40,272 bases of DNA from Halopseudomonas xiamenensis (GTDB lineage: Bacteria; Pseudomonadota; Gammaproteobacteria; Pseudomonadales; Pseudomonadaceae), in assembly GCF_014219065.1 (NCBI RefSeq), contig NZ_JACLGO010000035.1, positions 1-40,272 on the forward strand, in the 5' to 3' direction. Below, in pieces: positions 1 to 8,133 of the stretch (its first letter is position 1; each line of letters begins with the position of its first letter). The notes beneath the pieces are model-generated. The model had not been told where the DNA came from, did no database searches, and saw only the letters and a list, made by a program, of their open reading frames with translations. The position numbers and the translations under genes were made by a program.

Positions 1-290
1 GCGCGGGCGCCGAAGCCGCGCGAGGAGATCTGCAGGTCCTGGGCGTAGTTCTGCCGGTTCAGCGCCACCAGGCCGGGGACCCGCTGCAGGGATTCCGAAA
101 GGTTGGCGCCCAGGTTGGGGGCGCTCAGTTGCTCGGCGCTAACGGTATGTCGGGCCAGCGGCAGTTGCAGGTCCTGGCCGTCATCGCCGCCGCCGAGGAT
201 GATCTGTGCCGGCAGGCTGAGCAGATCATCGGCATGGGCGTACGGTAGTGACGCCAGCAGCAATGCCAGCGCCAAGGGCGTCAGCTTCAT
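1..290 (-). CDS. TonB-dependent outer-membrane receptor, N-terminal part (cut by window edge)
   Basis: Only the first 97 residues lie in the window; the gene runs off the left edge. Residues 1-20 form a signal peptide ending in PYAHA. A plug-domain start follows, with the typical stretch SLQRVPGLVALNRQNYAQDL and then ISSRGFGAR, which is the TonB-receptor pattern of a conserved NYAQDL-x-ISSRGFGAR block. Such receptors carry metal chelates or other ligands across the outer membrane using TonB energy. I chose the ATG at 288-290 because it gives the signal peptide directly; an upstream reading frame ends in an ATGA overlap with it and looks spurious. I see no convincing Fur box upstream, so the ligand cannot be named. 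The protein family is clear, the substrate is not. Confidence 0.85.
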   Translation of the reverse strand, partial: MKLTPLALALLLASLPYAHADDLLSLPAQIILGGGDDGQDLQLPLARHTVSAEQLSAPNLGANLSESLQRVPGLVALNRQNYAQDLQISSRGFGAR

Positions 291-436
291 GGCTCCATCA
301 GGTGTGCTCCACATGGTCGTATCCCTTTTGTCATTTTTGTCATTGGCAAACGGGACCAGTTAAGCAGCACGATGATGATGCCCGACATGGTACTTTGGGC
401 GTGTTTATCCGCCAGCTTGGTAGTAACCGGGACGAA

Positions 437-459
437 GAAAAAAAGGCCCCGAAGGGCCT
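437..459 (-). terminator. Intrinsic terminator downstream of exaC
   Basis: Read on the minus strand, a perfect 6-bp GC-rich stem (AGGCCC / GGGCCT, 444-449 with 454-459, loop of four bases) is followed by a run of seven T. It lies about 70 bases after the exaC stop codon and should end its transcript before the divergently placed receptor promoter region. Confidence 0.8.
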
Positions 460-526
460 GAAGATGGTAAAGCATGCTACTGCGGCGTACCGGTGGAGCG
501 GGCCGGCACGCCTGTTCACCGGCAGC

Positions 527-2047
527 TCAGAAGAAGCCCATCGGATTCACGTCGTAGCTGATCAGCAGGTTCTTGGTCTGCTGGTAGCTGTCGAGGATCA
601 TCTTGTGGGTCTCCCGGCCGACACCGGATTTCTTGTAGCCGCCAAAGGCGGCATGGGCCGGGTACATGTGGTAGCAGTTGGTCCACACCCGTCCGGCCTG
701 GATGCCCCGGCCCATGCGGTAGGCGACGTTCATGTCGCGGGTCCAGACGCCGGCACCCAGGCCGAACTCGGTATCATTGGCGATGGCCAGCGCTTCGGCC
801 TCGTCCTTGAAGGTGGTGACGCTGACCACCGGCCCGAAGATTTCCTCCTGGAACACACGCATCTTGTTGTGGCCCTTGAGCAGGGTCGGCTCGATGTAGT
901 AACCGCCGCCCAGTTCGGCCTCCAGACGCTCGGCGTTGCCGCCGATGAGGAACTCGGCACCCTCCTCCCGGGCGATTTCCATATAGGACAGGATCTTGTC
1001 GAACTGCTGCTCGGAGGCCTGTGCGCCAACCTGGGTGTCGGTATCCAGCGGGTTGCCGCGCTTGATGCGGCGCGTGCGATCGAGCACCCGGCCGATGAAA
1101 TCGTCGTACATGCTTTCCTGGATCAGCGCCCGGGATGGGCAGGTACAGATTTCACCCTGGTTGAAGAAGGCCAGCACCAGCCCCTCGGCAGCCTTGTCGA
1201 TGAAGCTCTCTTCGGCCTTCATGATATCGGCGAAGTAGATATTCGGGGACTTGCCGCCCAGCTCGGTAGTGGACGGGATGATGTTCTCCGCCGCGCAGCG
1301 CATGATGTGCCGACCCACCGGGGTGGAGCCGGTGAAGGCGATCTTGGCGATACGCTTGCTGGTCGCCAGCGCCTCGCCGGCTTCGCGGCCATAACCATTG
1401 ACGATATTCAGCACGCCGGGCGGCAGCAGGTCGCCGACCAGCTCGGCCAGTACCAGGATGCTGACCGGGGTCTGCTCGGCCGGTTTGAGTACGATGCAGT
1501 TGCCCGCTGCCAGCGCCGGCGCCAGCTTCCAGGCGGCCATCAGGATCGGGAAGTTCCAGGGAATGATCTGCCCCACCACGCCCAGCGGTTCATGGAAATG
1601 ATAGGCCACGGTGGTTTCGTTGATTTCCGCGGTGCTGCCTTCCTGTGCACGGATGCAGCCGGCGAAATAGCGGAAGTGATCGGCCGCCAGCGGGATGTCG
1701 GCATTCAGCGTTTCACGCACCGCCTTGCCGTTGTCCCAGGTCTCGGCCACGGCGAGCAGTTCCAGGTTCTGCTCAATGCGGTCGGCAATCTTCAACAGGA
1801 TGTGGGCGCGTTCCTGCACCGCGGTCTTGCCCCAGGCCGCCTTCGCCGCATGCGCGGCATCCAGCGCCAGATCGATATCCTCGGCGGTGGAACGGGGAAT
1901 TTCGCAGATGGCTTCGCCGGTTACCGGCGTGGTGTTGGTAAAATACTGGCCTTTGACCGGGGCCACGAATTCACCGTTGATGAAGTTGCCATAACGGTTC
2001 TTGAAGGTGATGAGGGAGCCGGCAGCTCCGGGGTTGGCGTAGATCAT
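527..2047 (-). CDS. exaC: NAD-dependent aldehyde dehydrogenase ExaC/AldB type
   Basis: This 506-residue protein is a class of aldehyde dehydrogenase that oxidises acetaldehyde and related short aldehydes to acids in the cytoplasm. In Pseudomonas, ExaC serves ethanol oxidation; the E. coli counterpart is AldB. Visible landmarks: PWNFP at 163-167 for cofactor binding, FTGS at 238-241, the general-base glutamate E262 in TELGGKSP, and the catalytic cysteine C301 in [12 protein letters not shown], which is the sequence style specific to the ExaC/AldB branch. Length matches the family (about 506-512). It is transcribed alone, with a hairpin terminator downstream. The regulators usually found near ethanol oxidation genes (PQQ dehydrogenase, cytochrome c550) are not in this window, so a broader detoxifying role is equally possible. 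Confidence 0.93.
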   Translation of the reverse strand: MIYANPGAAGSLITFKNRYGNFINGEFVAPVKGQYFTNTTPVTGEAICEIPRSTAEDIDLALDAAHAAKAAWGKTAVQERAHILLKIADRIEQNLELLAVAETWDNGKAVRETLNADIPLAADHFRYFAGCIRAQEGSTAEINETTVAYHFHEPLGVVGQIIPWNFPILMAAWKLAPALAAGNCIVLKPAEQTPVSILVLAELVGDLLPPGVLNIVNGYGREAGEALATSKRIAKIAFTGSTPVGRHIMRCAAENIIPSTTELGGKSPNIYFADIMKAEESFIDKAAEGLVLAFFNQGEICTCPSRALIQESMYDDFIGRVLDRTRRIKRGNPLDTDTQVGAQASEQQFDKILSYMEIAREEGAEFLIGGNAERLEAELGGGYYIEPTLLKGHNKMRVFQEEIFGPVVSVTTFKDEAEALAIANDTEFGLGAGVWTRDMNVAYRMGRGIQAGRVWTNCYHMYPAHAAFGGYKKSGVGRETHKMILDSYQQTKNLLISYDVNPMGFF

Positions 2048-2154
2048 TGTTGTGAGTCCTCTGTACGCAGCCTGGCCCCACGGCTCAGGTCATGCTTGGA
2101 TACTAGTTACTCCATGCGCGCAGCGTGAATGCCTCCTTGGCAGGGCTGGTGTCG

Positions 2155-3045
2155 TTATTTAGTAGTAGATACCTCTGCCAGTGGCTGCTGGCGGCTGATG
2201 ATGCTCTGCAGCCGCTGGACCTGTCCCGGTTCGACCAGGCGTGCATCCGGTCCGGCATTGGCTGCCTCGATGCACACCATGTGGCGATAGCCTTGTGCCG
2301 GGAACTGGCTCAGCCGCGCGCCCTTGTCCTGCCAGGGGTTCCATACCACCACCGACTGGCTGCCATGGCGCTGCACCCACAGCGGATCGGCGCTGCCATC
2401 GAGCAATTGCACATCCGCCGCGGTATCGAAATACACCCGATCCACCTCGCCGCGGAAGCGGATCGGCTGCTGCTGGCGGTACTGTGCATCCGCCTGCAGC
2501 TTATCGATGTAGCCCGCCCCCTGCAGTCCCAGGATCTGGACATTGCCGATATCATCGACCGGCAGGTAGCTGTGCAGGGCCTGGCTCAGCTTCTGGGCCC
2601 GGCTGCCGGTGTTGGTGCTGGTCAGCGTCACGCTCAGGCTGGCACCGAGCAGTATCTCGACCTGGACCGCCCAATGCTCGCCCGGCAACTGGCGGGTGAT
2701 TTCCTGCTCGGGCAACTCCAGCACCAGGCGCACCTGCTGCGGATCGACCTGCGCCTGGCGTAACTGCCAATGGCTGGTACGCGCGATGCCGTGCGCCGGG
2801 CCCGGACGTTCATCGGCGAACCACGGCCAGCACAGGGGAATGCCACCGCGCAGCGCCGTGTCGGGCCTGGCCGGGTCCACCGGGCTCATCCACAGCAGCG
2901 GGCGCTGGCCGGCGGGAACGCAATCGATGATCTGCCCGCCCTGCAGCGCGACCCGGGCCCGCACTGCTGGGTGGTCGATGTCGATGAAGCGGCGCCCATG
3001 TTCATTGCTGGTCAGGCTGATGCCGGCGGGCAGTGTCCCTGTCAT
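2155..3045 (-). CDS. D-hexose-6-phosphate mutarotase (YeaD-like aldose 1-epimerase family)
   Basis: This 296-residue cytoplasmic enzyme interconverts the alpha and beta anomers of glucose-6-phosphate and similar hexose phosphates. Family signatures are GGIPLCWPWF at 68-77, the HGIAR histidine (H85), a second histidine in ALHSYLP (H158) and the catalytic glutamate E260 in CIEAANAG. E. coli YeaD has 294 residues, so it is full length. I start it at the ATG at 3045 rather than the in-frame ATG 21 bases upstream, because the upstream one lies inside gabD and has no ribosome-binding site, while 3045 sits just after the gabD stop with GGAG nearby. The two genes overlap by only the last coding bases or abut, so they are probably co-transcribed. 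Confidence 0.85.
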   Translation of the reverse strand: MTGTLPAGISLTSNEHGRRFIDIDHPAVRARVALQGGQIIDCVPAGQRPLLWMSPVDPARPDTALRGGIPLCWPWFADERPGPAHGIARTSHWQLRQAQVDPQQVRLVLELPEQEITRQLPGEHWAVQVEILLGASLSVTLTSTNTGSRAQKLSQALHSYLPVDDIGNVQILGLQGAGYIDKLQADAQYRQQQPIRFRGEVDRVYFDTAADVQLLDGSADPLWVQRHGSQSVVVWNPWQDKGARLSQFPAQGYRHMVCIEAANAGPDARLVEPGQVQRLQSIISRQQPLAEVSTTK

Positions 3046-3047
3046 CC

Positions 3048-4508
3048 CTACTCCGCTCCCATGCACAGGTATTTGAGTTCGGTGTATTCATCCAGTCCGT
3101 GCCGTGAGCCTTCGCGCCCCAGCCCGGACTCCTTGACGCCGCCGAAGGGCGCCATGGGGTTGGAGATCAGCCCCTCGTTTATGCCGATGATGCCCGCCTC
3201 CAGGGCATCGGCCACGCGCCAGATGCGGTGGATGTCCCGACTGTAGAAATAGGCGGCAAGACCGAAGGGCGTGGCATTGGCCAGCTCGATGGCCTGCTCC
3301 TCGGTATCGAAACGCATGACCGCCGCCAGCGGTCCGAAGGTTTCCTCATGGCAGAGCTGCATATCGGTACTGATTTCGGTCAGCAGTACCGGCTGCACAT
3401 AGTTGCCACGATCGGTATCCGGTACCGGGCCGCAGACCCGCTTGGCGCCCTTGGCCATGGCATCCTCGAAATGCTCGACCACCTTGTCCACTGCCTCTCC
3501 ATTGATCAGGGCCGACTGGTTCACACCCTCCTCGAAACCGTCGCCGACGCGCAGCTTGCCCATGGCCTCGGCCAACCCGGCGACGAAGCTGTCATGCACG
3601 CCGGACTGCACCAGAAAGCGGTTGGCACAGACGCAGGTCTGGCCGGTATTGCGAAACTTGCAGACCATGGCGCCCTCGATGGCACGGCTGATATCCGCAT
3701 CATCGAAGACGATGAACGGCGCGTTGCCACCCAGTTCCAGGGAGATCTTCTGGATATGCTCGGCGCACTGCGCCATCAGCCGGCGGCCGACATCAGTGGA
3801 GCCGGTGAAGCTCAGCTTGCGTACCTTGGAGTTGCTGGTCAGAGCCTGGCTGATGGTCTCGGCGCTGCCGGTGACCACATTGAACACCCCATGCGGAATG
3901 CCCGCCTCCTCCGCCAGCACCGCCAGCGCCAGGGCCGAGAACGGCGTCGCGCTGGCCGGTTTGACCAACATGGTGCAGCCAGCAGCCAGGGCGGCGCCGG
4001 CCTTGCGGGTGATCATCGCCGCCGGAAAATTCCATGGCGTGATCGCCGCACACACGCCCACTGGTTGGCGGGTAACCACGATATGCTGACCGACCCGCGC
4101 TCCGGGAATGGTTTCGCCATACATGCGCCGGGCCTCTTCGGCGAACCAGCGGATGAAGGAGGCCGCGTAGTCGATCTCGCCGCGGGACTCACTCATCGGC
4201 TTGCCCTGCTCCAGGGTCATCAGGGTTGCCAGGTCTTCACGGTGCTCGAGCATCAGGTCATGCCAGTCCATCATCCGGTCGGCCCGTTCCTGCGCGGTAC
4301 GCGAGCGCCAATGCCGGAAAGCCGCCGCAGCCGCATCGACCGCCCGGTCTATTTCTTCCGCCGCCAGCCGCGGCACCTTCCCGATCGCATCACCGTTGGC
4401 CGGATTATGGACATCAAGGGTCTCGCCACTGCCGGCGTCGATCCAGCGACCATCGACATAGCATTGCTGGCGAAACAGATGGGGGGAGTTCAGGCGGGAA
4501 AGGGTCAT
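3048..4508 (-). CDS. gabD: Succinate-semialdehyde dehydrogenase (NADP-dependent)
   Basis: GabD oxidises succinate semialdehyde to succinate, the last step of the 4-aminobutyrate pathway, in the cytoplasm. The 486-residue product starts MTLSRLNSPHLFRQQ, which aligns by eye with the E. coli GabD N-terminus, so I use the ATG at 4508, preceded by AGGAGG four bases away, not the ATG six codons upstream. PWNFP is at 158-162, VKPAS at 182-186 (a serine here fits NADP use), the glutamate E258 is in LELGG and the catalytic cysteine C292 in NTGQTCVC. The usual partner gabT is not next to it; instead a mutarotase follows immediately. A related semialdehyde dehydrogenase is the main alternative. Confidence 0.88.
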   Translation of the reverse strand: MTLSRLNSPHLFRQQCYVDGRWIDAGSGETLDVHNPANGDAIGKVPRLAAEEIDRAVDAAAAAFRHWRSRTAQERADRMMDWHDLMLEHREDLATLMTLEQGKPMSESRGEIDYAASFIRWFAEEARRMYGETIPGARVGQHIVVTRQPVGVCAAITPWNFPAAMITRKAGAALAAGCTMLVKPASATPFSALALAVLAEEAGIPHGVFNVVTGSAETISQALTSNSKVRKLSFTGSTDVGRRLMAQCAEHIQKISLELGGNAPFIVFDDADISRAIEGAMVCKFRNTGQTCVCANRFLVQSGVHDSFVAGLAEAMGKLRVGDGFEEGVNQSALINGEAVDKVVEHFEDAMAKGAKRVCGPVPDTDRGNYVQPVLLTEISTDMQLCHEETFGPLAAVMRFDTEEQAIELANATPFGLAAYFYSRDIHRIWRVADALEAGIIGINEGLISNPMAPFGGVKESGLGREGSRHGLDEYTELKYLCMGAE

Positions 4509-4625
4509 GTATCCTCCTGCGCGCATGAGGCATGGGTGGAAAGGCCTGCATACAGGTTAGGCACAGCTCAGGGGGGACGCAAACCGCGGGCAGGGATATC
4601 ACAGCGCAGCGCTTGCAGAGGGCAA

Positions 4626-4649
4626 GCCGGCGGCATGGACGCCACCGGC
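4626..4649 (-). terminator. Possible hairpin terminator after dodecin
   Basis: A 9-bp inverted repeat with one mismatch (GCCGGCGGC / GCCACCGGC on the plus strand, six-base loop) begins 14 bases beyond the dodecin stop codon. No T-tract follows on the minus strand, so it could also be a simple 3'-end stabilising hairpin. Confidence 0.3.
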
Positions 4650-4662
4650 CAAGGTCATGCGG

Positions 4663-4878
4663 TCAACTTCCCTCGATGCGGAAACCGACCTTCAGGGTCA
4701 CCTGAAAATGCGCAACCTTGCCATCGACGATATGCCCGCGAGTGTCGACCACCTCGAACCATTCGACATTCTTCACGCTCTTGCTGCACTCGGCGATGGC
4801 GCTGTGGATGGCATCCTCGATGCTGGTTGTCGACGAGCCAACCAGTTCCAGCTTTTTGTACGTGCGATGATCTGACAT
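4663..4878 (-). CDS. Dodecin (flavin-binding small protein)
   Basis: The 71-residue product MSDHRTYKKLELVGSS has the length and pattern of dodecins, dodecameric proteins that bind and store flavins. Family marks are the KxxELVGSS start, the helix with SIEDAI and the WFEVVDTRG strand with the flavin-stacking tryptophan, followed by the HFQVTLKVGF strand. I start at 4878, where GAGGAGG lies five bases upstream; the longer reading frame to 4998 has no ribosome-binding site and runs into the neighbouring small ORF. The 50-residue ORF at 4931-5083 ends only 52 bases upstream on the same strand, so both may share the promoter at 5117-5145 beside a Fur-like palindrome. This would link flavin storage to iron status, but that is inference. 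Confidence 0.9.
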   Translation of the reverse strand: MSDHRTYKKLELVGSSTTSIEDAIHSAIAECSKSVKNVEWFEVVDTRGHIVDGKVAHFQVTLKVGFRIEGS

Positions 4879-4930
4879 ATCAACCTCCTCTTTGCCTGTT
4901 CTGAGTATGGCAAAGGATTGGCGGCATGGT

Positions 4931-5083
4931 TCAGCCTCGTCGCATCTTGCGCCCATCACCGGTCTTGGTCGGACAGCCGGGAGCCCGGCATTTCTCACCG
5001 CGGCTGCGCTCCAGTTCCTGCAACGCGTGCCATGCCCGGCACAGGGATCGGGAGGTTCCTGCCATCAAGGTCACATTGCTCAT
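4931..5083 (-). CDS. Unrecognised 50-residue cysteine-containing small protein
   Basis: An ATG-started ORF of 50 codons begins MSNVTLMAGTSRSL and ends KTGDGRKMRRG. It is basic and holds three cysteines (residues 15, 32 and 37) around CRAPGCPTKTG, which could bind a metal, though no known finger is complete. I do not recognise the family. Support for it being real: GGAG nine bases before the ATG, and a near-ideal sigma70 promoter 34 bases further up (TTGACA, 17-base spacer, AATACT) whose -35 touches a Fur-like palindrome. It precedes dodecin on the same strand and diverges from the imelysin operon. It could instead be an untranslated leader of dodecin. Confidence 0.55.
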   Translation of the reverse strand: MSNVTLMAGTSRSLCRAWHALQELERSRGEKCRAPGCPTKTGDGRKMRRG

Positions 5084-5116
5084 TGGAGCGGTCTCCGAAA
5101 TGAAATGGATGGACCG

Positions 5117-5145
5117 AGTATTGTCCTACCCTGATCATCTGTCAA
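5117..5145 (-). promoter_or_regulatory. Strong sigma70-type promoter reading toward the small ORF and dodecin
   Basis: On the minus strand a perfect TTGACA (5145-5140) is followed after 17 bases by AATACT (5122-5117, four of six matches). Predicted start is near 5110, about 27 bases before the small ORF. The -35 overlaps the first two bases of the Fur-like palindrome at 5144-5162. Confidence 0.6.
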
Positions 5146-5162
5146 TGAGAATTATTCGCATT
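5144..5162. promoter_or_regulatory. Fur-like palindrome between the divergent transcripts
   Basis: AATGAGAATTATTCGCATT is a 19-base palindrome with a single mismatch between arms, in the style of ferric uptake regulator sites. It overlaps the -35 of the leftward promoter and lies about 26 bases upstream of the rightward -35, so iron-loaded Fur could block one or both. Confidence 0.6.
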
Positions 5163-5188
5163 ATTTTCAATATTTCCGTGCCTTTACA

Positions 5189-5216
5189 TTGCAATATGAA
5201 GATACAAGCCTATAAT
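5189..5216 (+). promoter_or_regulatory. Promoter of the imelysin operon
   Basis: TTGCAA at 5189-5194 and a perfect TATAAT at 5211-5216 are separated by 16 bases. The predicted start near 5223 falls inside the second Fur-like site at 5217-5235, about 30 bases before the first imelysin gene. Confidence 0.6.
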
Positions 5217-5235
5217 CGCAACGCAAATCATTATC
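5217..5235 (+). promoter_or_regulatory. Second Fur-like site over the operon start point
   Basis: These 19 bases match 13 positions of the classical Fur box, with the right half AATCATTATC complete. Its place just after the -10 element fits repression by iron-loaded Fur, matching the known iron repression of the equivalent Pseudomonas operon. Confidence 0.55.
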
Positions 5236-5251
5236 ACCGGAAAGCAACCCC

Positions 5252-6628
5252 ATGGCCCGCACCTTTCGCTATACCTCCCTGGCTCTGACCATCTCTGCTG
5301 CAATCCTGCTGAGCGCCTGCGACAACGGCAAGGACAATGATCCGATTGCACAGTCCCCGGCGACCACCGAGCCCAGCGCCGTCGAGCAGGACCAGAGCGG
5401 TTCCGATACCGGCACCAGCGCCCCGGCGGCTGCCAGCATCAGTGAACAGGACGTCGCCAGTCATTATGCCGACCTGGCCCATGCCACCTATCTTGACGCC
5501 CTGACCACCGCCCAGGCCCTCGACAAGGCCGTCGACGCCCTGCTCGCCGAGCCGACCGAAGCCAACCTGGAAGCAGCCAAGCAGGCCTGGCTGACCGCAC
5601 GTGTTCCCTATCAGCAGTCCGAGGTGTTCCGCTTCGGCAATGCCGTGGTGGATGACTGGGAAGGACAGGTCAATGCCTGGCCGCTGGACGAAGGCCTGAT
5701 CGATTACGTCGACGCCGATGACTACCAGCATGAAATGGGCAACGAGGGTGCCACCGCCAACTTGATCGCCAACCAGACCCTGACCATCGGTGGTGAAACG
5801 CTGGATGCCAGCGAGCTGACGCCTCAACTGCTGGCCGATCTGAACGAAGTGGGTGGCTCCGAAGCCAACGTCGCCACCGGCTACCATGCCATCGAGTTCC
5901 TGCTGTGGGGCCAGGACCTGAATGGCTTCGAGGCCGGTGCCGGTCAGCGCCCGGTGACCGACTATGTCCAGGGCGAGGGCTGCACCAATGGCAACTGCGA
6001 CCGCCGTGCCAGCTACCTGGACGCCGCCACCGACCTGCTGGTGAGCGACCTGCAATGGATGGTCGACCAGTGGTCCGCCGACGAACAAGGCAACTATCGC
6101 GCCGAGCTGCTTGCCCTACCCAATCAGGATGTGTTCCAGAAAATGCTGTTCGGCATGGGCTCGCTGTCATTGGGCGAGCTGGCGGGAGAACGGATGAAGG
6201 TCGCGCTGGAAGCCAACTCCTATGAGGACGAGCACGACTGCTTCAGCGATAACACCCACAACTCCCACTACTACAACGGCAAGGGTATCCAGAACGTCTA
6301 CCTGGGCAGCTACCAGCGCCAGGACGGCTCGGTCATCAGCGGCCCTTCGCTCTCGGCACTGGTCGCCGAGAAGAATCCCGAGCTGGACCAGACCCTACGC
6401 GATGACCTGGACAACACCATGCAGGCGCTGACCACCATGAAACAGGCGGCCGAAGGCGAACCGGCCATGGCCTTCGACATGATGATCGCCCCGGGTAATG
6501 AAGCCGGCGCAAGGATCATCAACGATGCCATCGCCGCGCTCGCCCAGCAGACCGGCTCCATCGAACAGGTCGCCGCCGTGGTCGGTGTGGAATCCCTGCA
6601 GCCCGACGATGCCGGCCACTCCTTCTGA
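5252..6628 (+). CDS. icmP: Imelysin-family (peptidase M75-like) iron-regulated lipoprotein
   Basis: This 458-residue protein starts with a lipoprotein signal peptide whose lipobox LLSAC puts the acylated cysteine at position 23. A low-complexity linker (about 25-62) leads into the imelysin helical-bundle domain, which contains the family motif GxHxxE as GYHAIE at 210-215. Imelysins are periplasmic or outer-membrane-attached proteins linked to iron uptake; the P. aeruginosa homologue IcmP was named for insulin-cleaving activity, although peptidase function of the family is disputed. A CTNGNCD segment near 244-250 may form a disulfide. It is the first gene of a four-gene operon behind two Fur-like sites, and the order equals PA4370-PA4373. 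The symbol rests on this synteny. Confidence 0.88.
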   Translation: MARTFRYTSLALTISAAILLSACDNGKDNDPIAQSPATTEPSAVEQDQSGSDTGTSAPAAASISEQDVASHYADLAHATYLDALTTAQALDKAVDALLAEPTEANLEAAKQAWLTARVPYQQSEVFRFGNAVVDDWEGQVNAWPLDEGLIDYVDADDYQHEMGNEGATANLIANQTLTIGGETLDASELTPQLLADLNEVGGSEANVATGYHAIEFLLWGQDLNGFEAGAGQRPVTDYVQGEGCTNGNCDRRASYLDAATDLLVSDLQWMVDQWSADEQGNYRAELLALPNQDVFQKMLFGMGSLSLGELAGERMKVALEANSYEDEHDCFSDNTHNSHYYNGKGIQNVYLGSYQRQDGSVISGPSLSALVAEKNPELDQTLRDDLDNTMQALTTMKQAAEGEPAMAFDMMIAPGNEAGARIINDAIAALAQQTGSIEQVAAVVGVESLQPDDAGHSF

Positions 6629-6646
6629 CCGGCGATGATCAGGCGC

Positions 6647-6680
6647 AAGCCATCGGCCAGTTCCCAGCTGCCGATGGCTT
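6647..6680 (+). other. Stem-loop between the first imelysin and the di-heme gene
   Basis: A perfect 11-bp inverted repeat (AAGCCATCGGC / GCCGATGGCTT) with a 12-base loop lies in the 93-base gap, followed by only TTG. With four T in all it could be a leaky attenuator, or an mRNA-stabilising hairpin that lets the first gene be made in excess of the rest. Confidence 0.5.
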
Positions 6681-6721
6681 TTGCGTTCATGCTTTTTACC
6701 CAGGCGATATAGATCACATTC

Positions 6722-8122
6722 ATGAAACCGCTGTTATTGATCCCGGTCCTGGCACTGAGTCTCACTGCCGGTCCGACTTCGGCTGTCGAGTACCCGCTGC
6801 AGGACACACCGCAATCCGGTGGCGCCGGCAGCGTTGCCCAGAGCGACCACAACGCCTACTCCCTGCCCCAGGCCAATCTGCCGATATCCCGGCGTCTGGA
6901 TTTCAGCGTGGGCAACAGTTTTTTTCGCAATCCCTGGGTAATCGCCCCCTCAAGCACTGACGCCCGCGATGGGCTGGGGCCGCTGTTCAACACCAACTCC
7001 TGCCAGGGTTGCCATATCAAGGACGGCCGCGGCCATCCGCCGGCACCCGGTGAAACCGCCGTATCGCTGTTTCTGCGACTGGCGGTGCCGGCTGGCCCGG
7101 ATACCGATCCGCAGTTGCTGCGCGAACATGGCTTCGTGCCCGCCCCGGTGTATGGCAGCCAGTTGCAGACCGCTGCCATACCCGGCATGCAGCCCGAAGC
7201 GCAGCTGAACATAGCGTGGCAGGAGCGCGAGGAAACCCTGGGCGATGGCACCCGCGTAACACTGCGCAGCCCGGAATATCGCATCGACAATCCCAACTAT
7301 GGCCCGCTGCCCGATGAGCTGTTGATTTCCCCGCGGGTAGCACCGCCGATGATCGGCCTGGGCCTGCTGGAAGCCATTGCGGAACAGGCCATTGTCGCCG
7401 CCGAAGACCCGGATGACCTCGATGGCGATGGCATTTCCGGCCGTGCCAACCGGGTCTGGGACCGGGCCGAGCAGCGCACCGTGCTGGGCCGTTTCGGCCT
7501 GAAGGCGGCCGAGCCCAACGTCATGCAACAGAGCATGGCCGCCTTCGCCGGCGACATGGGCCTGACTTCCAGCCTGGCACCGCACACCGACTGCACTCCC
7601 GAACAGCAGTGCGAGCGTTTTGTCGATGGTGGCGACCCGGAGGTCAGCGACAAGATCGCCGCCTTCGTCAACTTCTATGCCATGAGCCTGGCCGTACCCG
7701 AACGCCGCGACATGGACAGCCCCGCCGTGCAGCAAGGGGCGCAGCTGTTCAACGATATCGGCTGTGCCGCTTGCCACACCCCACGGCACGTCACCGGCGA
7801 ACTGGACGGTCGCCCCGACCTGAGCAACCAGGTGATCTGGCCTTATACCGACCTGCTGCTGCATGACATGGGCGATGGTCTGGCCGATGGCCGTGCCGAG
7901 TTCCTCGCCGACGGCAACGAGTGGCGCACGCCGCCGCTGTGGGGGCTGGGGCTGACGCAGCAGATCAATCCGCGCGCGGGCTTCCTGCATGACGGTCGCG
8001 CACGGACGCCGGAGGAAGCCATCCTCTGGCATGGCGGCGAAGCCCAGGCGAGCAACGACCGCTATCGCGGGTTGCCGGCGGCGCTGCGCCAATCCTTGAT
8101 CGCATTTCTAAACTCCCTGTAA
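6722..8122 (+). CDS. Di-heme c-type oxidoreductase, DUF1111 (thiol oxidoreductase-like)
   Basis: The 466-residue product carries a signal peptide (cleavage near residue 21, after GPTSA) and two c-type heme motifs, CQGCH at 94-98 and CAACH at 348-352, so it is exported and matured as a di-heme cytochrome in the periplasm. The DUF1111 family resembles MauG/CcpA-type di-heme proteins, and in iron-uptake operons it is thought to work with imelysins, perhaps by changing iron redox state or oxidising a partner. The exact reaction is unknown. It follows the first imelysin after a hairpin and precedes the second by 11 bases, so co-transcription is likely. The ribosome-binding site before its ATG is weak. 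Confidence 0.85.
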   Translation: MKPLLLIPVLALSLTAGPTSAVEYPLQDTPQSGGAGSVAQSDHNAYSLPQANLPISRRLDFSVGNSFFRNPWVIAPSSTDARDGLGPLFNTNSCQGCHIKDGRGHPPAPGETAVSLFLRLAVPAGPDTDPQLLREHGFVPAPVYGSQLQTAAIPGMQPEAQLNIAWQEREETLGDGTRVTLRSPEYRIDNPNYGPLPDELLISPRVAPPMIGLGLLEAIAEQAIVAAEDPDDLDGDGISGRANRVWDRAEQRTVLGRFGLKAAEPNVMQQSMAAFAGDMGLTSSLAPHTDCTPEQQCERFVDGGDPEVSDKIAAFVNFYAMSLAVPERRDMDSPAVQQGAQLFNDIGCAACHTPRHVTGELDGRPDLSNQVIWPYTDLLLHDMGDGLADGRAEFLADGNEWRTPPLWGLGLTQQINPRAGFLHDGRARTPEEAILWHGGEAQASNDRYRGLPAALRQSLIAFLNSL

Positions 8123-8133
8123 ACGGATCCCAC

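Noticed and set aside
248..2128. Long plus-strand open frame (626 codons) opposite exaC
   Set aside because: It is antisense to a clear aldehyde dehydrogenase, shows no known motifs and has the composition expected of a shadow frame in high-GC DNA.
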